64,000 nucleotides of DNA from Ulvibacter sp. MAR_2010_11 (GCF_002813135.1 NZ_PHTY01000001.1:2103501-2167500); one strand, 5' to 3'. Shown: positions 55,542 to 64,000, counted from the stretch's first letter. Numbers and translations: made by a program. Notes: a model not told the origin generated them from the letters alone.

Positions 55542-56264
55542 TTACATTTTACGAACGCTTCCGGACTTACTTCCGTTATTAGTCACTGCGGAAGGGTTTC
55601 CGTAATAATTTACATCGCCGCCGCTCGAAGCATCGGCTTTAAGACTTTCTTTTACGTTTACGGTAATATCTGCGCCACTCGAAGCATCTGCATTACAATT
55701 AAGAACCATCAGGTTTTTGGCGTTGAGGTCGCTCCCGCTTGAAGCATCTGCAAATAATGATGATGCTTTTCCACTCACTTTTATATCGGCCCCGCTACTG
55801 GTTTCAACATAGGCTTCCTTTGCGAAAATTTCCACTTCAAGATCGGCACCACTGCTGGCATCCAACGATAGTACTTCACTTTTAACCACCGAATTTGCAA
55901 TGACATCGGACCCACTCGAAGCCAAAATTTTATCTAAACTCACATAGGTAACATGTACTTTTTTAGCTTTCGATCTTCCTATGCTTTCGGTGGTAGTGAT
56001 GGTGAGTCTTCCATTATGAATTTCGGTTTCTATTATCTCCATCAGGTTTTCATCGGCTTCAACTACTACTTTTTCTTCGGCACCTTCAGATAAATACACG
56101 TCCAGACCCGCACTTCCTTTTACCTCGTGGAACGGGCCGTTTAGAGGCCGCTCTTCGGTGGTTACATGGCCATTTCCGTCTACTTGTCCCAGTTGCAGAT
56201 TAAAATTGCAGGAGGACAGTACCAGGAGGGTTATTAATGCGATTGTGATATTGATTGATTTCAT
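55542..56264 (-). CDS. DUF2807 (head GIN domain) lipoprotein
   Basis: A 240-aa lipoprotein (lipobox LVLSSC) with a right-handed beta-helix-like DUF2807 domain: repeated strands ending in ASSGSD or ASSGAD at about 20-residue steps (at least six). The start GPFHEVKGSAGLDVYLSEG is typical. Last gene of the PadR-PspC-DUF2807 operon, 17 bp after the PspC gene. Proposed envelope role is from context. Confidence 0.92.
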   Translation of the reverse strand: MKSINITIALITLLVLSSCNFNLQLGQVDGNGHVTTEERPLNGPFHEVKGSAGLDVYLSEGAEEKVVVEADENLMEIIETEIHNGRLTITTTESIGRSKAKKVHVTYVSLDKILASSGSDVIANSVVKSEVLSLDASSGADLEVEIFAKEAYVETSSGADIKVSGKASSLFADASSGSDLNAKNLMVLNCNADASSGADITVNVKESLKADASSGGDVNYYGNPSAVTNNGSKSGSVRKM

Positions 56265-56281
56265 GCTATTCTATTTTATGG

Positions 56282-58027
56282 TTAATTTCCTATTTTAATT
56301 TTTAAGGTGTCCTTTTCATCGGCCACGTTAATCTTTATACCGTCTTCGTTGATGATAATATTATGCGCGTCGCCGTCGTCATTCCATTCGCTTTCTAATT
56401 CATCTTCCCAGTCTTCATTGTACGAATCACCTTCCCAGTCTTCGGTTTCATTTACAGGACAATCCAGACATTCGGTTTTGTTTTCAAGAATCCTAATGTA
56501 ATGAAATTCCTGTCCGTTGTTTAGAATATCACGATGGTGTGAGCTATTTCTATGGAAGGAGTAAGTATTTTCTTCGGCATAAAGAATCGTTCCCACAGGT
56601 AAGTACATAATTACCTGAACCTCCTGATTTCGGTACTTGTTGTCTATGTTGGTTAAAAAATAGCCATCCAGTAGAACAGAATTATTATTCGCCGAAAAGT
56701 TATAGTTGATGGCTTCCGCTCTCTTCTTGGCTTCTAACAAACTTTTCCCTTCGGCTGTTTTTTCCACAACTATTTTTCCAATAGAATCACGAGTGGAACG
56801 AATTATAAGTCGAACATCGTTGGAATAGATAATCTTTTCGTCATTTTCATCGTACTTAATTTCCACGCCGCCGCTTCTTCGCACGTTATACTCGTAGTGC
56901 TTATTGGCGACCATAGCCAATCTCAAGGTATCACCGGTGTGAATGGATAAGGCTGTTTCTTCAACAAATTCTCCGTTATACGCCTGTTCGGTTGCCTGAC
57001 GGATTCCTAAAATCCCCAGTCCAATAATGGATAAAAACCAAACTGCCAGTAAGATTATTTTTGCAGGCGTGCCAATCGATTTTAAATTATCGATTAACAA
57101 TTTCAGTCCCAAAATAAAGAGGACGAAAAATGGAATACCTACCGCCAATAATACTAATAAGGAAATAAGCCAGATTGGGGCATTTGTGGTATCTACCAAT
57201 GCAATGTAATCCATTACTTCTCCATGTCCCCAAAGATCTATGGAGCCAAAGGTGAATAAACCAACAATGAGTCCGATGAGGGTCGATAAAGAGATTATAA
57301 TTAAAATCACTCCAATAAATTTGACAAATATTTTAAGGATTGTTAGAAGGATACTACCGAGGGCATCGAAAAAACCGGTTGTCCCGCTTTTTACTCTTTC
57401 CCCGTATTTGTCATAGTCAACGCTTTTTACTTTATCGGCAACTGTATCATATCCTTCCTTGAACTTTTTTTCAATATTCGAAATATTGATGGGTTCTCCT
57501 GTCATTTTTAGCTTGTCTGAAGTACTTTCAGCAGCAGGAACCAGAATCCAAAAGAGGATATAGATTACAATAAAAATTCCACTGGTTAATAGCGTAAGTA
57601 ACACCCATGAAAGTCGGATCCAAATAGCGTCTATACCTACATAGTGTGCAAGACCGGAGGATACACCCGAGATAAATTTATTGTCGATATCTCTAAAAAG
57701 TTGCTTGTGCGATGTGCTTTTTCTGGTTTTGGCAGTTGAAGGAGTATCTTCGAAGATTTCTTCATCTACCATATAATCTTCGGGTTGTCCCATCACCTTA
57801 ATGACGGCATCCACTTCCTTTAGGGTGATAACATGAGAACTACTTTCCAGTTTTTCTGAAAAAAGTTCGGCAATACGCGCTTCAATATCTCGCAATATTT
57901 CGTCACCGCCCTGTGGATCGGATAGCGATTTCTTTATCGCGTCCAGATAGCGTGATAATTTTCCGAAAGCATCTTCGTCGATGTGGAAAAATGTGCCTGC
58001 TAAATTTATGTTTACTGTCTTGTTCAT
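56282..58027 (-). CDS. PspC-domain membrane protein
   Basis: A 581-aa protein. An N-terminal cytosolic helical domain (about 1-85, FHIDEDAFGKLSRYLDAIKK), then a PspC domain (about 105-170, RDIDNKFISGVSSGLAHYVG), several membrane helices between about 135 and 350, and a beta-rich external C-terminus ending in acidic stretches. Bacteroidota homologues pair with a PadR regulator and DUF2807 protein, as here. Its start overlaps the PadR stop by 4 bp. Probably an envelope-stress module. Confidence 0.92.
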   Translation of the reverse strand: MNKTVNINLAGTFFHIDEDAFGKLSRYLDAIKKSLSDPQGGDEILRDIEARIAELFSEKLESSSHVITLKEVDAVIKVMGQPEDYMVDEEIFEDTPSTAKTRKSTSHKQLFRDIDNKFISGVSSGLAHYVGIDAIWIRLSWVLLTLLTSGIFIVIYILFWILVPAAESTSDKLKMTGEPINISNIEKKFKEGYDTVADKVKSVDYDKYGERVKSGTTGFFDALGSILLTILKIFVKFIGVILIIISLSTLIGLIVGLFTFGSIDLWGHGEVMDYIALVDTTNAPIWLISLLVLLAVGIPFFVLFILGLKLLIDNLKSIGTPAKIILLAVWFLSIIGLGILGIRQATEQAYNGEFVEETALSIHTGDTLRLAMVANKHYEYNVRRSGGVEIKYDENDEKIIYSNDVRLIIRSTRDSIGKIVVEKTAEGKSLLEAKKRAEAINYNFSANNNSVLLDGYFLTNIDNKYRNQEVQVIMYLPVGTILYAEENTYSFHRNSSHHRDILNNGQEFHYIRILENKTECLDCPVNETEDWEGDSYNEDWEDELESEWNDDGDAHNIIINEDGIKINVADEKDTLKIKIGN

Positions 58028-58362
58028 TTTGTAGTTTTTTCGCTAGTTACTCTATCTACGGCCTGTTGCAATTCACTCCAGGTTGTGTTTAATTCTTTTA
58101 AAAATAGTTTACCGGTCTCGGTAAGGTCATAATACTTGCGTGGCGGTCCGCCGGTCGATTCTTCCCAGCGATACGCTAATAACCCTGCATTTTTAAGGCG
58201 GGTTAACAGCGGATAAATTGTCCCTTCCACAACAAGCAATTTTGCGTCTTTAAGAGTTTCCAGAATGTCACTTGTATAGGCTTCTCCATCTTTTAGAATG
58301 GAAAGGATACAAAACTCCAGTACTCCTTTTCGCATTTGCGCTTTTGTGTTTTCGATTTTCAT
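58024..58362 (-). CDS. PadR family transcriptional regulator
   Basis: A 112-aa winged-helix repressor: MRKGVLEFCILSILKDGEAY, VEGTIYPLLTRLKNAGLLAY and GGPPRKYYDLTETGKLFLKE are standard PadR segments. First gene of the operon with PspC and DUF2807; it likely autoregulates this operon. The 84 bp upstream before the next gene hold AT-rich sequence with no exact promoter match. Confidence 0.94.
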   Translation of the reverse strand: MKIENTKAQMRKGVLEFCILSILKDGEAYTSDILETLKDAKLLVVEGTIYPLLTRLKNAGLLAYRWEESTGGPPRKYYDLTETGKLFLKELNTTWSELQQAVDRVTSEKTTK

Positions 58363-58446
58363 CTGTCTTACTTGTTTTTAATCTTTCAAATACAAATTAC
58401 CGAATTTCCATTGTTGTGGTGGTAAATCGCGTACTTCTGCATTTGT

Positions 58447-58623
58447 TTAATTTGTTTGAAATAACTGTTCGTCTTTGATGATGTAATACGCTTCAATAGT
58501 GGGTAAACCATTTTCACAGTGAATTATTTCTGCCTTAGAAGTTTCAACAGTTGCATTGGAAAACCCTACTCCCGATAGTAGATTCATTACTACCGCTAAC
58601 AAAATACTAACTAGTGTGCTCAT
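58447..58623 (-). CDS. 58-aa exported small protein overlapping the DUF4870 gene
   Basis: ATG at 58623 opens a 58-codon frame ending TAA at 58447. It starts with a hydrophobic stretch that looks like a signal peptide (MSTLVSILLAVVMNLLSGVG, cleaved after FSNA) and continues with a compact polar part containing one Cys. The start overlaps the end of the DUF4870 gene by 17 bp in another frame (GATGAGC), a coupling typical of real genes. No family recognised. It is too short for a 60-residue ORF cut-off and is easy to miss. Confidence 0.6.
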   Translation of the reverse strand: MSTLVSILLAVVMNLLSGVGFSNATVETSKAEIIHCENGLPTIEAYYIIKDEQLFQTN

Positions 58624-59107
58624 CTTTTGATTGATTTTCGATGGTTGTTTTAATAAATGGTATGCTTAAAGGGTATTTGTACAACTCTCCTTTTGCGGCT
58701 TTTACTGTTGCAGATACTACGGCGTATAATTCTAAAACGAATAGCCCGAATAGTAATAAGGCAACTAAGCAAAAAAGTAATGCATATCCGCCAAGGTTTT
58801 TTATTTCTGAAAATCTAATTTCATGTGCTCTGTGATCGATTACATCAATAAGCGAAATAAAATCGGTGGCAAATATTATAAAGAAGGGGAGACAAATGAG
58901 CCCGATAATTACAGTGTACATTAGGATACTCAACTGAAAATTAATTGCCTGCTTTCCGTGACTGTCCACAAATTCTTTCTCCTTATTAAAGGTCCACAAT
59001 AAGAGTGGCGCAAAAAAATTGGCAAAAGGAAAAAAGTACTTAAGAAAGGTAGAGAGATGTATTAAAGCTCCTACGTTTTTTTGATTTTCTGAAATTGTTG
59101 TTTCCAT
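58607..59107 (-). CDS. DUF4870 membrane protein
   Basis: A 166-aa protein with three membrane helices (about 20-40, 53-80, 108-132) and the DUF4870 signature LIHLSTFLKYFFPFANFFAP and SHGKQAINFQLSILMY. Function unknown; it is often next to PadR/PspC genes in Flavobacteriaceae. TATATTTG on the minus strand (59127-59134) could be its -7 box. Confidence 0.92.
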   Translation of the reverse strand: METTISENQKNVGALIHLSTFLKYFFPFANFFAPLLLWTFNKEKEFVDSHGKQAINFQLSILMYTVIIGLICLPFFIIFATDFISLIDVIDHRAHEIRFSEIKNLGGYALLFCLVALLLFGLFVLELYAVVSATVKAAKGELYKYPLSIPFIKTTIENQSKDEHTS

Positions 59108-59240
59108 TGTTCATTATAATCTTATACAAATATATGTTTAAAAAAAGGTATTATGTTACGCATAGTACTGAAATTTAACAAAATGTTAACATTTAGGTGA
59201 AGTAATAGAAATGTAATATCTTAGCCGAAATTCTCCTGAA

Positions 59241-59696
59241 ATGCCTCTAAAACCTAGTCAGATAAACACTTTCTTATTCCTCAAACTTCCTTCGGCTTTT
59301 TTTTGTGGGGTCCGACTTAAAAGTATTTCAGAAACAAGTTGTACTACCACCGTAAAACATCGCTGGATCAATCAGAATCCGTTTAAATCTATTTTTTGGG
59401 CAGTGCAAGGCATGGCAGCCGAATTGAGCACAGGCGCTTTGGTAATGAGTTATATAAAAGAATGTAACAAGCCAATTTCTATGCTGGTGGCTAATAATAA
59501 AGCCACTTTTAATAAAAAAGCAAAAGGAAGAATCACTTTTGAATGTACAGATGGCATCCTAATAAAAGAAGCCATCAATGCAACCATTGCGTCGGGCGAA
59601 GGTCAAACCTGTTGGATGAAATCTGTGGGTAAGGATGCGGCAGGAGACATTGTTTCCGGTTTTGAATTTGAATGGACTGTTAAAATTAGATCTTAA
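59241..59696 (+). CDS. DUF4442 family protein (hotdog-fold thioesterase-like)
   Basis: A 151-aa protein: INTFLFLKLPSAFFCGVRLK, VKHRWINQNPFKSIFWAVQG and MAAELSTGALVMSYIKEC fit DUF4442, a hotdog-fold group related to acyl-CoA thioesterases. Probably acts on an acyl-CoA or thioester, but the substrate is unknown. Single gene, divergent from DUF4870. About 190 bp of AT-rich sequence follows with no clear gene. Confidence 0.88.
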   Translation: MPLKPSQINTFLFLKLPSAFFCGVRLKSISETSCTTTVKHRWINQNPFKSIFWAVQGMAAELSTGALVMSYIKECNKPISMLVANNKATFNKKAKGRITFECTDGILIKEAINATIASGEGQTCWMKSVGKDAAGDIVSGFEFEWTVKIRS

Positions 59697-59884
59697 TACT
59701 TATTTAAATGGCTTTATTTGCGCTACTTACCACGTTTTTGATTGGTTTTTAACATTTTCTTTAAGATAATTTTAAGAGTTATAAGACATTTCAATAGGTT
59801 TTTTTGTTATCTTTAGACAGCTTAATCCTAAAAATACTGCCTATTACAAACACTACTTAACCTATCATTTAATTCAATTAAACT

Positions 59885-60082
59885 ATGGCTAGAGCAATGT
59901 ATGATTACACCAAGGCTGTACTTGCAAAAGTAAGTTTTGATGTAAATTTGTTCTGTAAGGAGTTGAAAAAGGCGATGACTAGATTGCTTCCCTACGAGAT
60001 AGAGGAGCTTAAAATCTGGGTTGATTCTCTAATCAAACAGAACCCCCAATTAAATCAGTGTTTAATCTATTTAAATCCATAA
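59885..60082 (+). CDS. small conserved-looking protein of unknown function
   Basis: A 65-aa soluble, largely helical protein (MARAMYDYTKAVLAKVSFDV, then FCKELKKAMTRLLPYEIEEL). It has a clean start, no signal peptide and is followed directly by a strong terminator, which argues that it is expressed. I recall similar short proteins in Flavobacteriaceae but no function. Confidence 0.8.
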   Translation: MARAMYDYTKAVLAKVSFDVNLFCKELKKAMTRLLPYEIEELKIWVDSLIKQNPQLNQCLIYLNP

Positions 60083-60118
60083 AAAAACCCTCCTTGAGAT
60101 AATCGAGGAGGGTTTTTT
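60082..60118. terminator. bidirectional intrinsic terminator
   Basis: Stem AAAACCCTCCT / AGGAGGGTTTT with an 11-nt loop, A- and T-rich flanks, between the convergent 65-aa gene and oxyR. Confidence 0.9.
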
Positions 60119-60135
60119 AATTAGATAGTGTAGCA

Positions 60136-61071
60136 CTACTTTCTCGGACTTATAATCTTAACGTCCTGGAAGGCAATCGCACCCCTTATAACGGCTGCTA
60201 TCACATCGTATAACGAATTGATAATTTGCAGCTTTAGTTCACTCTTACTGTAAATTAAGCTAACCTCTCTTGCCGGTGACGGATCGCTGAAATAGCGTAA
60301 ATGATTTTTTTGCTTTTCTGAAATATCCAAAGTATGTAAGTAGGGAAGGAGCGTCATTCCCAGCCCTTCGTTGGAAAGTTTGATCAACGTTTCAAAACTC
60401 CCGCTTTCCAACTGAAACGTATCACTTTTATTTAATTTAGAGGCTTTGCACAAATTAATTACTCCGTCCCTAAAACAATGGCCGTCTTCCAATAATAATA
60501 TATCCCCCAAGTCTAAATCGGAACCCTCTATTTTCGTTTTTGAATACAAACGGTGACTCTCCGGGACATAACCCACAAAGGGCTCGTAATACAATGCCCG
60601 TTCCTTGATCTTGTCATGATTTAAGGGTGTTGCCGCAATAGCGGCATCCAAATGGCCGTCTATAATTTTATGAATTATTTCATCTGTGGTGAGCTCTTCT
60701 ATTTTTAATTGAACCTTTGGATATCGGTTGGTAAATGTTTTTAAAAACATAGGAAGCAGAGTGGGCATTACTGTAGGTATAATTCCCAGTTTAAATTCCC
60801 CACCAATAAATCCCTTTTCCTGATCTACCACATCCTGCATACGATCGGCTTCGTTTACAATATGCTTCGCCTGATTCACAATTTTTGCACCTACTGCGGT
60901 TAATTCTATAGGTTTTTTGCTTCGGTCGAAGATTTGGATATCCAATTCTTCCTCCAGCTTCTGGATTTGCATACTCAGCGTAGGTTGTGTTACGAAAGTT
61001 TTTTGAGCTGCTTTTGTAAAATTCTGGTGCTCGGCTACTGCCAGGACATATTTAAGCTGTGTGATTGTCAT
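60136..61071 (-). CDS. oxyR: LysR-type peroxide regulator OxyR
   Basis: A 311-aa LysR regulator: N-terminal HTH (MTITQLKYVLAVAEHQNFTK, TLSMQIQKLEEELDIQIFDR) and a sensor domain with GHCFRDGVINLC, placing Cys at 199 and 208, the same positions as the redox pair of E. coli OxyR. It therefore likely senses hydrogen peroxide by disulfide formation. TATTTTTG on the minus strand (61089-61096), 17 bp before the start, fits a -7 box. Convergent with the 65-aa gene. Confidence 0.94.
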   Translation of the reverse strand: MTITQLKYVLAVAEHQNFTKAAQKTFVTQPTLSMQIQKLEEELDIQIFDRSKKPIELTAVGAKIVNQAKHIVNEADRMQDVVDQEKGFIGGEFKLGIIPTVMPTLLPMFLKTFTNRYPKVQLKIEELTTDEIIHKIIDGHLDAAIAATPLNHDKIKERALYYEPFVGYVPESHRLYSKTKIEGSDLDLGDILLLEDGHCFRDGVINLCKASKLNKSDTFQLESGSFETLIKLSNEGLGMTLLPYLHTLDISEKQKNHLRYFSDPSPAREVSLIYSKSELKLQIINSLYDVIAAVIRGAIAFQDVKIISPRK

Positions 61072-61152
61072 GTCGCATATCGTTTCGACAAAAATACAAT
61101 ATTCATAAATAAAATTTATTGATTTATCTTAAGAATAAGTTTTTGTCTATAA

Positions 61153-61278
61153 AAATCCCAAATCCCAAATCCCAAATCCCAAATCCCAAATCCCAAATCC
61201 CAAATCCCAAATCCCAAATCCCAAATCCCAAATCCCAAATCCCAAATCCCAAATCCCAAATCCCAAATCCCAAATCCC
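61153..61278. repeat. heptanucleotide tandem array (AAATCCC)x18
   Basis: Eighteen uninterrupted 7-bp copies (126 bp), followed by AAATCGT variants. A frame reading IPNPKSQ repeats crosses it but is a by-product of the 21-bp codon cycle. Confidence 0.95.
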
Positions 61279-61297
61279 AAATCGTAAATCGTAAATC

Positions 61298-61500
61298 GTG
61301 AGCAGTGAACAGTGAGCAGTGAGCAGTGAAGAGTGAACCGTGATTAGTGAATCGTTTAATTAAACTTTTATTTCTAAAATCTAAAATCTAAAATCTAAAA
61401 TCTAAAATCGCAAATAGTGAGCAGTGATCAGTGAAGCGTGAACCGTGATTAGTGAATCGTTTAATTTAACTTCTATTTTTAAATTCTAAATTCTAAAATC
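61298..61500. repeat. 105-bp direct duplication containing short repeats
   Basis: GAACCGTGATTAGTGAATCG occurs at 61335 and again at 61440, and the matching region runs on both sides (AGCAGTGA-type units before, TTTAATT...CTAAAATC units after). Two near-copies of about 105 bp, themselves made of AGCAGTG and CTAAAAT short repeats, fill the gap up to the DUF58 stop codon. Confidence 0.8.
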
Positions 61501-61501
61501 C

Positions 61502-62833
61502 CTAAAGCATCCCCTTCGCCTTTATTTCCAAATACTTGTTGATGGTGTTTACAGTAAGGTCTTCGGGAGATGTAAGGACGGTTTGAATGCCTCGCTGTTG
61601 TAATTCTCGAACCATGAGTTTTTTATCGAATTCGAATTGCTGGGCGATGGTTTTGTCGAATATTTCGGGAATGGTAGTCGCTTCGGCTTCACTTAATTGT
61701 TGTAATTCGGAATTTTCAAAAAAGATAACAACCAACACATGTTTTTTTGATATGGCCTGTAAATAGGGCAATTGTCTGTGTAAGGATGAGATATGTTCGA
61801 AATTGGTGTACAACAACAACAAACTTCTATGTGTAATCTTTCGCTTTACAACAGACTGCAACACCCCGAAGTCTGAATCCAAAAACTTGGTATCCACATT
61901 ATACAGGGTATCCAGAATAGTGTTGAGGTAGGTCTTTTTGGCTTGCGCCGGAAGAAAACTTCCAATTTTGTTCGAAAAATCCACCATACCTACTTTATCC
62001 CCTTTTTTTAAAGCGATGTTCGAAAAGGCCAACGCGCTGTTAATTGCAAAATCAATCAATTTCAATCCGTTAAAAGGCATCTTCATCACACGACTTGTAT
62101 CGATTATGGAATACACAGGTTGCATCTTTTCATCCTGAAACTGATTCACCATCAACCGATTGTGTTTTGCTGTAGTTTTCCAGTTGATGGTTCGCACATC
62201 ATCACCAATCACGTATTCCTTAATTTGCTCAAACTCCATGGTATGCCCAATTCGCCTTATTTTTTTAAGACCAATATGAGATAAGCGGTTGTCGATGGCC
62301 AGAAAGTCGTACTTCTTCATTTGTACAAACGAAGGATACACCTTTACCATTTGCGCCTTGTTAAAGGTATAGCGTCTGCGAATGAGACCTAAAACAGTGG
62401 AAACATAACAGTTTAAATTCCCAAAAACATACTCACCCCGTTCTACAGGACGTACCGAATATTGAAACGTATTTCTATGCTTCCCCTGAACCGAAATTTG
62501 TCTGAAAAAATCCCGCTTCTGAAATTGTACCGGTAATTCGTCTATGATGGAAATTGTAGCCACAAAAGCATATGAATTACTCAATTGAATCAAAACCTCG
62601 TTTTGATCGCTGTTCGAAAATTTTTCGGGTAGTATTCGCTCGGCATTTAAGCCATGAATGCTGTAAAGCATGCTTAATTCGAGTATCATTAAAACAATCA
62701 AAATTAGAACCAGTACCCAAACTATTCCGTACAATCCGGGAAACCAATAAGACACCAAAAACAGCACCGAAAGGCAAGCCAGCACGTAAAAGAATCGTGG
62801 TGTTAGGTATAGGGATTTGATTGCTTTAAACAC
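61502..62833 (-). CDS. DUF58 domain membrane protein
   Basis: A 443-aa protein: two membrane helices near the N-terminus (about 13-55), then the DUF58 core with EYVIGDDVRTINWKTTAKHN and a von Willebrand A-like part (YSIIDTSRVMKMPFNGLK, ALAFSNIALKKGDKVGMVDF). Works with MoxR AAA ATPases in a chaperone-like system for envelope or complex assembly. Directly follows the MoxR gene with no gap. Confidence 0.93.
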   Translation of the reverse strand: MFKAIKSLYLTPRFFYVLACLSVLFLVSYWFPGLYGIVWVLVLILIVLMILELSMLYSIHGLNAERILPEKFSNSDQNEVLIQLSNSYAFVATISIIDELPVQFQKRDFFRQISVQGKHRNTFQYSVRPVERGEYVFGNLNCYVSTVLGLIRRRYTFNKAQMVKVYPSFVQMKKYDFLAIDNRLSHIGLKKIRRIGHTMEFEQIKEYVIGDDVRTINWKTTAKHNRLMVNQFQDEKMQPVYSIIDTSRVMKMPFNGLKLIDFAINSALAFSNIALKKGDKVGMVDFSNKIGSFLPAQAKKTYLNTILDTLYNVDTKFLDSDFGVLQSVVKRKITHRSLLLLYTNFEHISSLHRQLPYLQAISKKHVLVVIFFENSELQQLSEAEATTIPEIFDKTIAQQFEFDKKLMVRELQQRGIQTVLTSPEDLTVNTINKYLEIKAKGML

Positions 62834-63832
62834 TTAACGAGGTATTTCTATGGATTGAGCTATCATATCGATTACTGTTTCGGGCGTCATACCTTCCATT
62901 TCACGCTCGGGAGAAAGAATAACCCGGTGACGCAGTACCGGCGCCAAAGTTCGTTTAACATCGTCCGGAGTAACAAAATCACGACCATTGATCGCCGCCA
63001 TGGCCTTTGCAGCATTCATAATCGCCAAGGATGCTCTGGGGGAGCCGCCTAAGTACAAATGTGGATGATTACGAGTTTTGTCAACAATTTGAGCGATATA
63101 GCCAAAAATTTTCTCTTCAATTAAAATTTCCTGCACCTGCGCACGGAACGTTTTCAATGCTTCCGGAGTAAGAACCCCTTCGATTAAATCTTCGGGAATA
63201 GCAAACTTTCTATCGTGGTGCGACTTTAAAATGGATATTTCATTTTCCAGAGTAGGGTAGCCCACTTTTATTTTGAAAAGAAAACGATCTAATTGTGCTT
63301 CAGGCAAGGCGTACGTACCTTCTTGTTCTATAGGGTTTTGTGTGGCTAACACCATAAAGGGATATTCCATAAGATAACGGTGTCCGTCCATGGTAATTTG
63401 CCGCTCTTCCATTACTTCAAACAAAGCAGCCTGCGTTTTGGCAGGTGCCCGGTTAATCTCATCGATTAAGACAATATTCGAAAAAATAGGACCCTTTTTA
63501 AATTCAAACTCTGAAGTTTTCATATTCAACACCGAAGTCCCTAAAACATCACTCGGCATCAAATCCGGTGTAAACTGAATTCGGCTGAAATCTGTTTTCA
63601 ATGTTTTGGCAAACAGCTTGGCCGTAATGGTTTTTGCGATCCCCGGGACGCCCTCAATAAGCACATGACCTCTGGCCAACAGACTTATAATAAGCAATTC
63701 GATAAAATCTTCCTGCCCGATAATTATTTTACCCAGTTGTGCCTTGATGGCATCGACGGCAGCTTTTAATTCGTCCAACGGAATTCGGTTGTTAAAGTGA
63801 AGTTCTTCGTTTTGTGTTTCAGGATTTTCCAT
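62834..63832 (-). CDS. MoxR family AAA ATPase
   Basis: A 332-aa AAA+ ATPase: Walker A GVPGIAKTITAKLFAKTLK (about 60-78), Walker B NIVLIDEINRAPAKTQAALF, sensor VLATQNPIEQEGTYALPEAQ, and GGSPRASLAIMNAAKA in the lid. Remodels partner proteins, with DUF58 downstream. Its start overlaps the stop of the next upstream gene by 14 bp. Confidence 0.96.
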   Translation of the reverse strand: MENPETQNEELHFNNRIPLDELKAAVDAIKAQLGKIIIGQEDFIELLIISLLARGHVLIEGVPGIAKTITAKLFAKTLKTDFSRIQFTPDLMPSDVLGTSVLNMKTSEFEFKKGPIFSNIVLIDEINRAPAKTQAALFEVMEERQITMDGHRYLMEYPFMVLATQNPIEQEGTYALPEAQLDRFLFKIKVGYPTLENEISILKSHHDRKFAIPEDLIEGVLTPEALKTFRAQVQEILIEEKIFGYIAQIVDKTRNHPHLYLGGSPRASLAIMNAAKAMAAINGRDFVTPDDVKRTLAPVLRHRVILSPEREMEGMTPETVIDMIAQSIEIPR

Positions 63833-64000
63833 CGATTTTCTTTTTATAGGATGTAATTTCGTTGTTCAGTTTTAGCAGTTCCTCCTGTGAGGTAGTAGCC
63901 TGATGTTTTATTTTTTCGATAAATGTAAACAGATTTTTGGTGTCTTCCACAGTATTGCCGCTACGTGCGGCTACTGCCGTAAAAAAACGGGTGTTTAATT
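63819..64000 (-). CDS. C-terminal part of a DUF4350-type protein (partial)
   Basis: Reading in from the right edge, 59 residues and a TGA stop (63819-63821): LNTRFFTAVAARSGNTVEDT followed by KNLFTFIEKI and LLKLNNEITSYKKKIDGKS. This resembles the end of the DUF4350 membrane proteins that precede moxR in Flavobacteriaceae operons. The rest lies outside the window. Overlaps the MoxR start by 14 bp, showing coupling. Confidence 0.75.
   Translation of the reverse strand, partial: LNTRFFTAVAARSGNTVEDTKNLFTFIEKIKHQATTSQEELLKLNNEITSYKKKIDGKS

Noticed and set aside
61119-61301. 60-aa frame with IPNPKSQ repeats
   Set aside because: It is the (AAATCCC)x18 array read in three frames; 21 bp gives seven codons, so an endless frame is expected.

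Overview
The window looks like chromosome of a marine-type member of the Flavobacteriaceae (Bacteroidota). The sequence evidence is: a gliding-motility gldI lipoprotein, three secreted proteins with type IX secretion (T9SS) C-terminal sorting domains, two-subunit methylmalonyl-CoA mutase, long Bacteroidota-type signal peptidase I, PspC/DUF2807/PadR cluster, DUF3810, and promoters of the Bacteroidota form TTG-N19-TAnnTTTG. The genus cannot be fixed from sequence reading alone. No prophage, insertion sequence, CRISPR array or rRNA operon was seen.

Layout. 1-10.5 kb: two secreted amidohydrolases, a DUF3810 membrane protein, pepD, and an nrnA-gldI-PPIase operon facing ndk. 10.5-19.6 kb: a foldback element, dciA-like gene, lipoprotein and recF on the minus strand, then a plus-strand run of TPR protein, ribH, small membrane protein, mutL, two rhomboid proteases and an EEP-family hydrolase. 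19.6-33.8 kb, all minus strand: wbqC, lepB, dapB, DUF5683, parB, parA, an eight-copy 119-bp repeat array, an SDR reductase, GNAT, mutB, mutA, ftsB/divIC, udk, cytochrome c and a sugar dehydrogenase interrupted by a one-base slip in an A9 tract.

33.8-36.4 kb is the most unusual stretch: it has almost no protein genes but holds two tRNA-Pro genes (anticodons TGG and GGG). Each has a perfect TTG-N19-TAnnTTTG promoter, but where the tRNA should begin there is a short copy of the tRNA 5' end followed by a hairpin, and the real tRNA lies 117 or 463 bp further on. In front of the GGG tRNA the gap is filled by four apparently identical 89-bp units, each beginning with the first 11 nt of that tRNA, so the real tRNA sits exactly in register as the fifth unit start. 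Seven 114-bp units follow the TGG tRNA, and foldback sequences follow both tRNAs.

36.4-44.1 kb: three T9SS cargo proteins, a membrane-anchored LuxR-type regulator, and small metabolic and regulatory genes. 44.1-52.7 kb: two exported beta-lactamase-fold serine hydrolases, a nucleotide-transporter-like protein with HEAT repeats, and an exported protein with glucan-dikinase-like domain order. 52.8-64 kb: methyltransferase, trxB, lipoproteins, the PadR-PspC-DUF2807 envelope-stress-like operon, DUF4870 with an overlapping 58-aa gene, DUF4442, oxyR, a heptanucleotide array, and a MoxR-DUF58 operon running off the end.

Short tandem arrays with 7- or 8-bp units occur in at least four intergenic gaps and are probably a feature of this genome.
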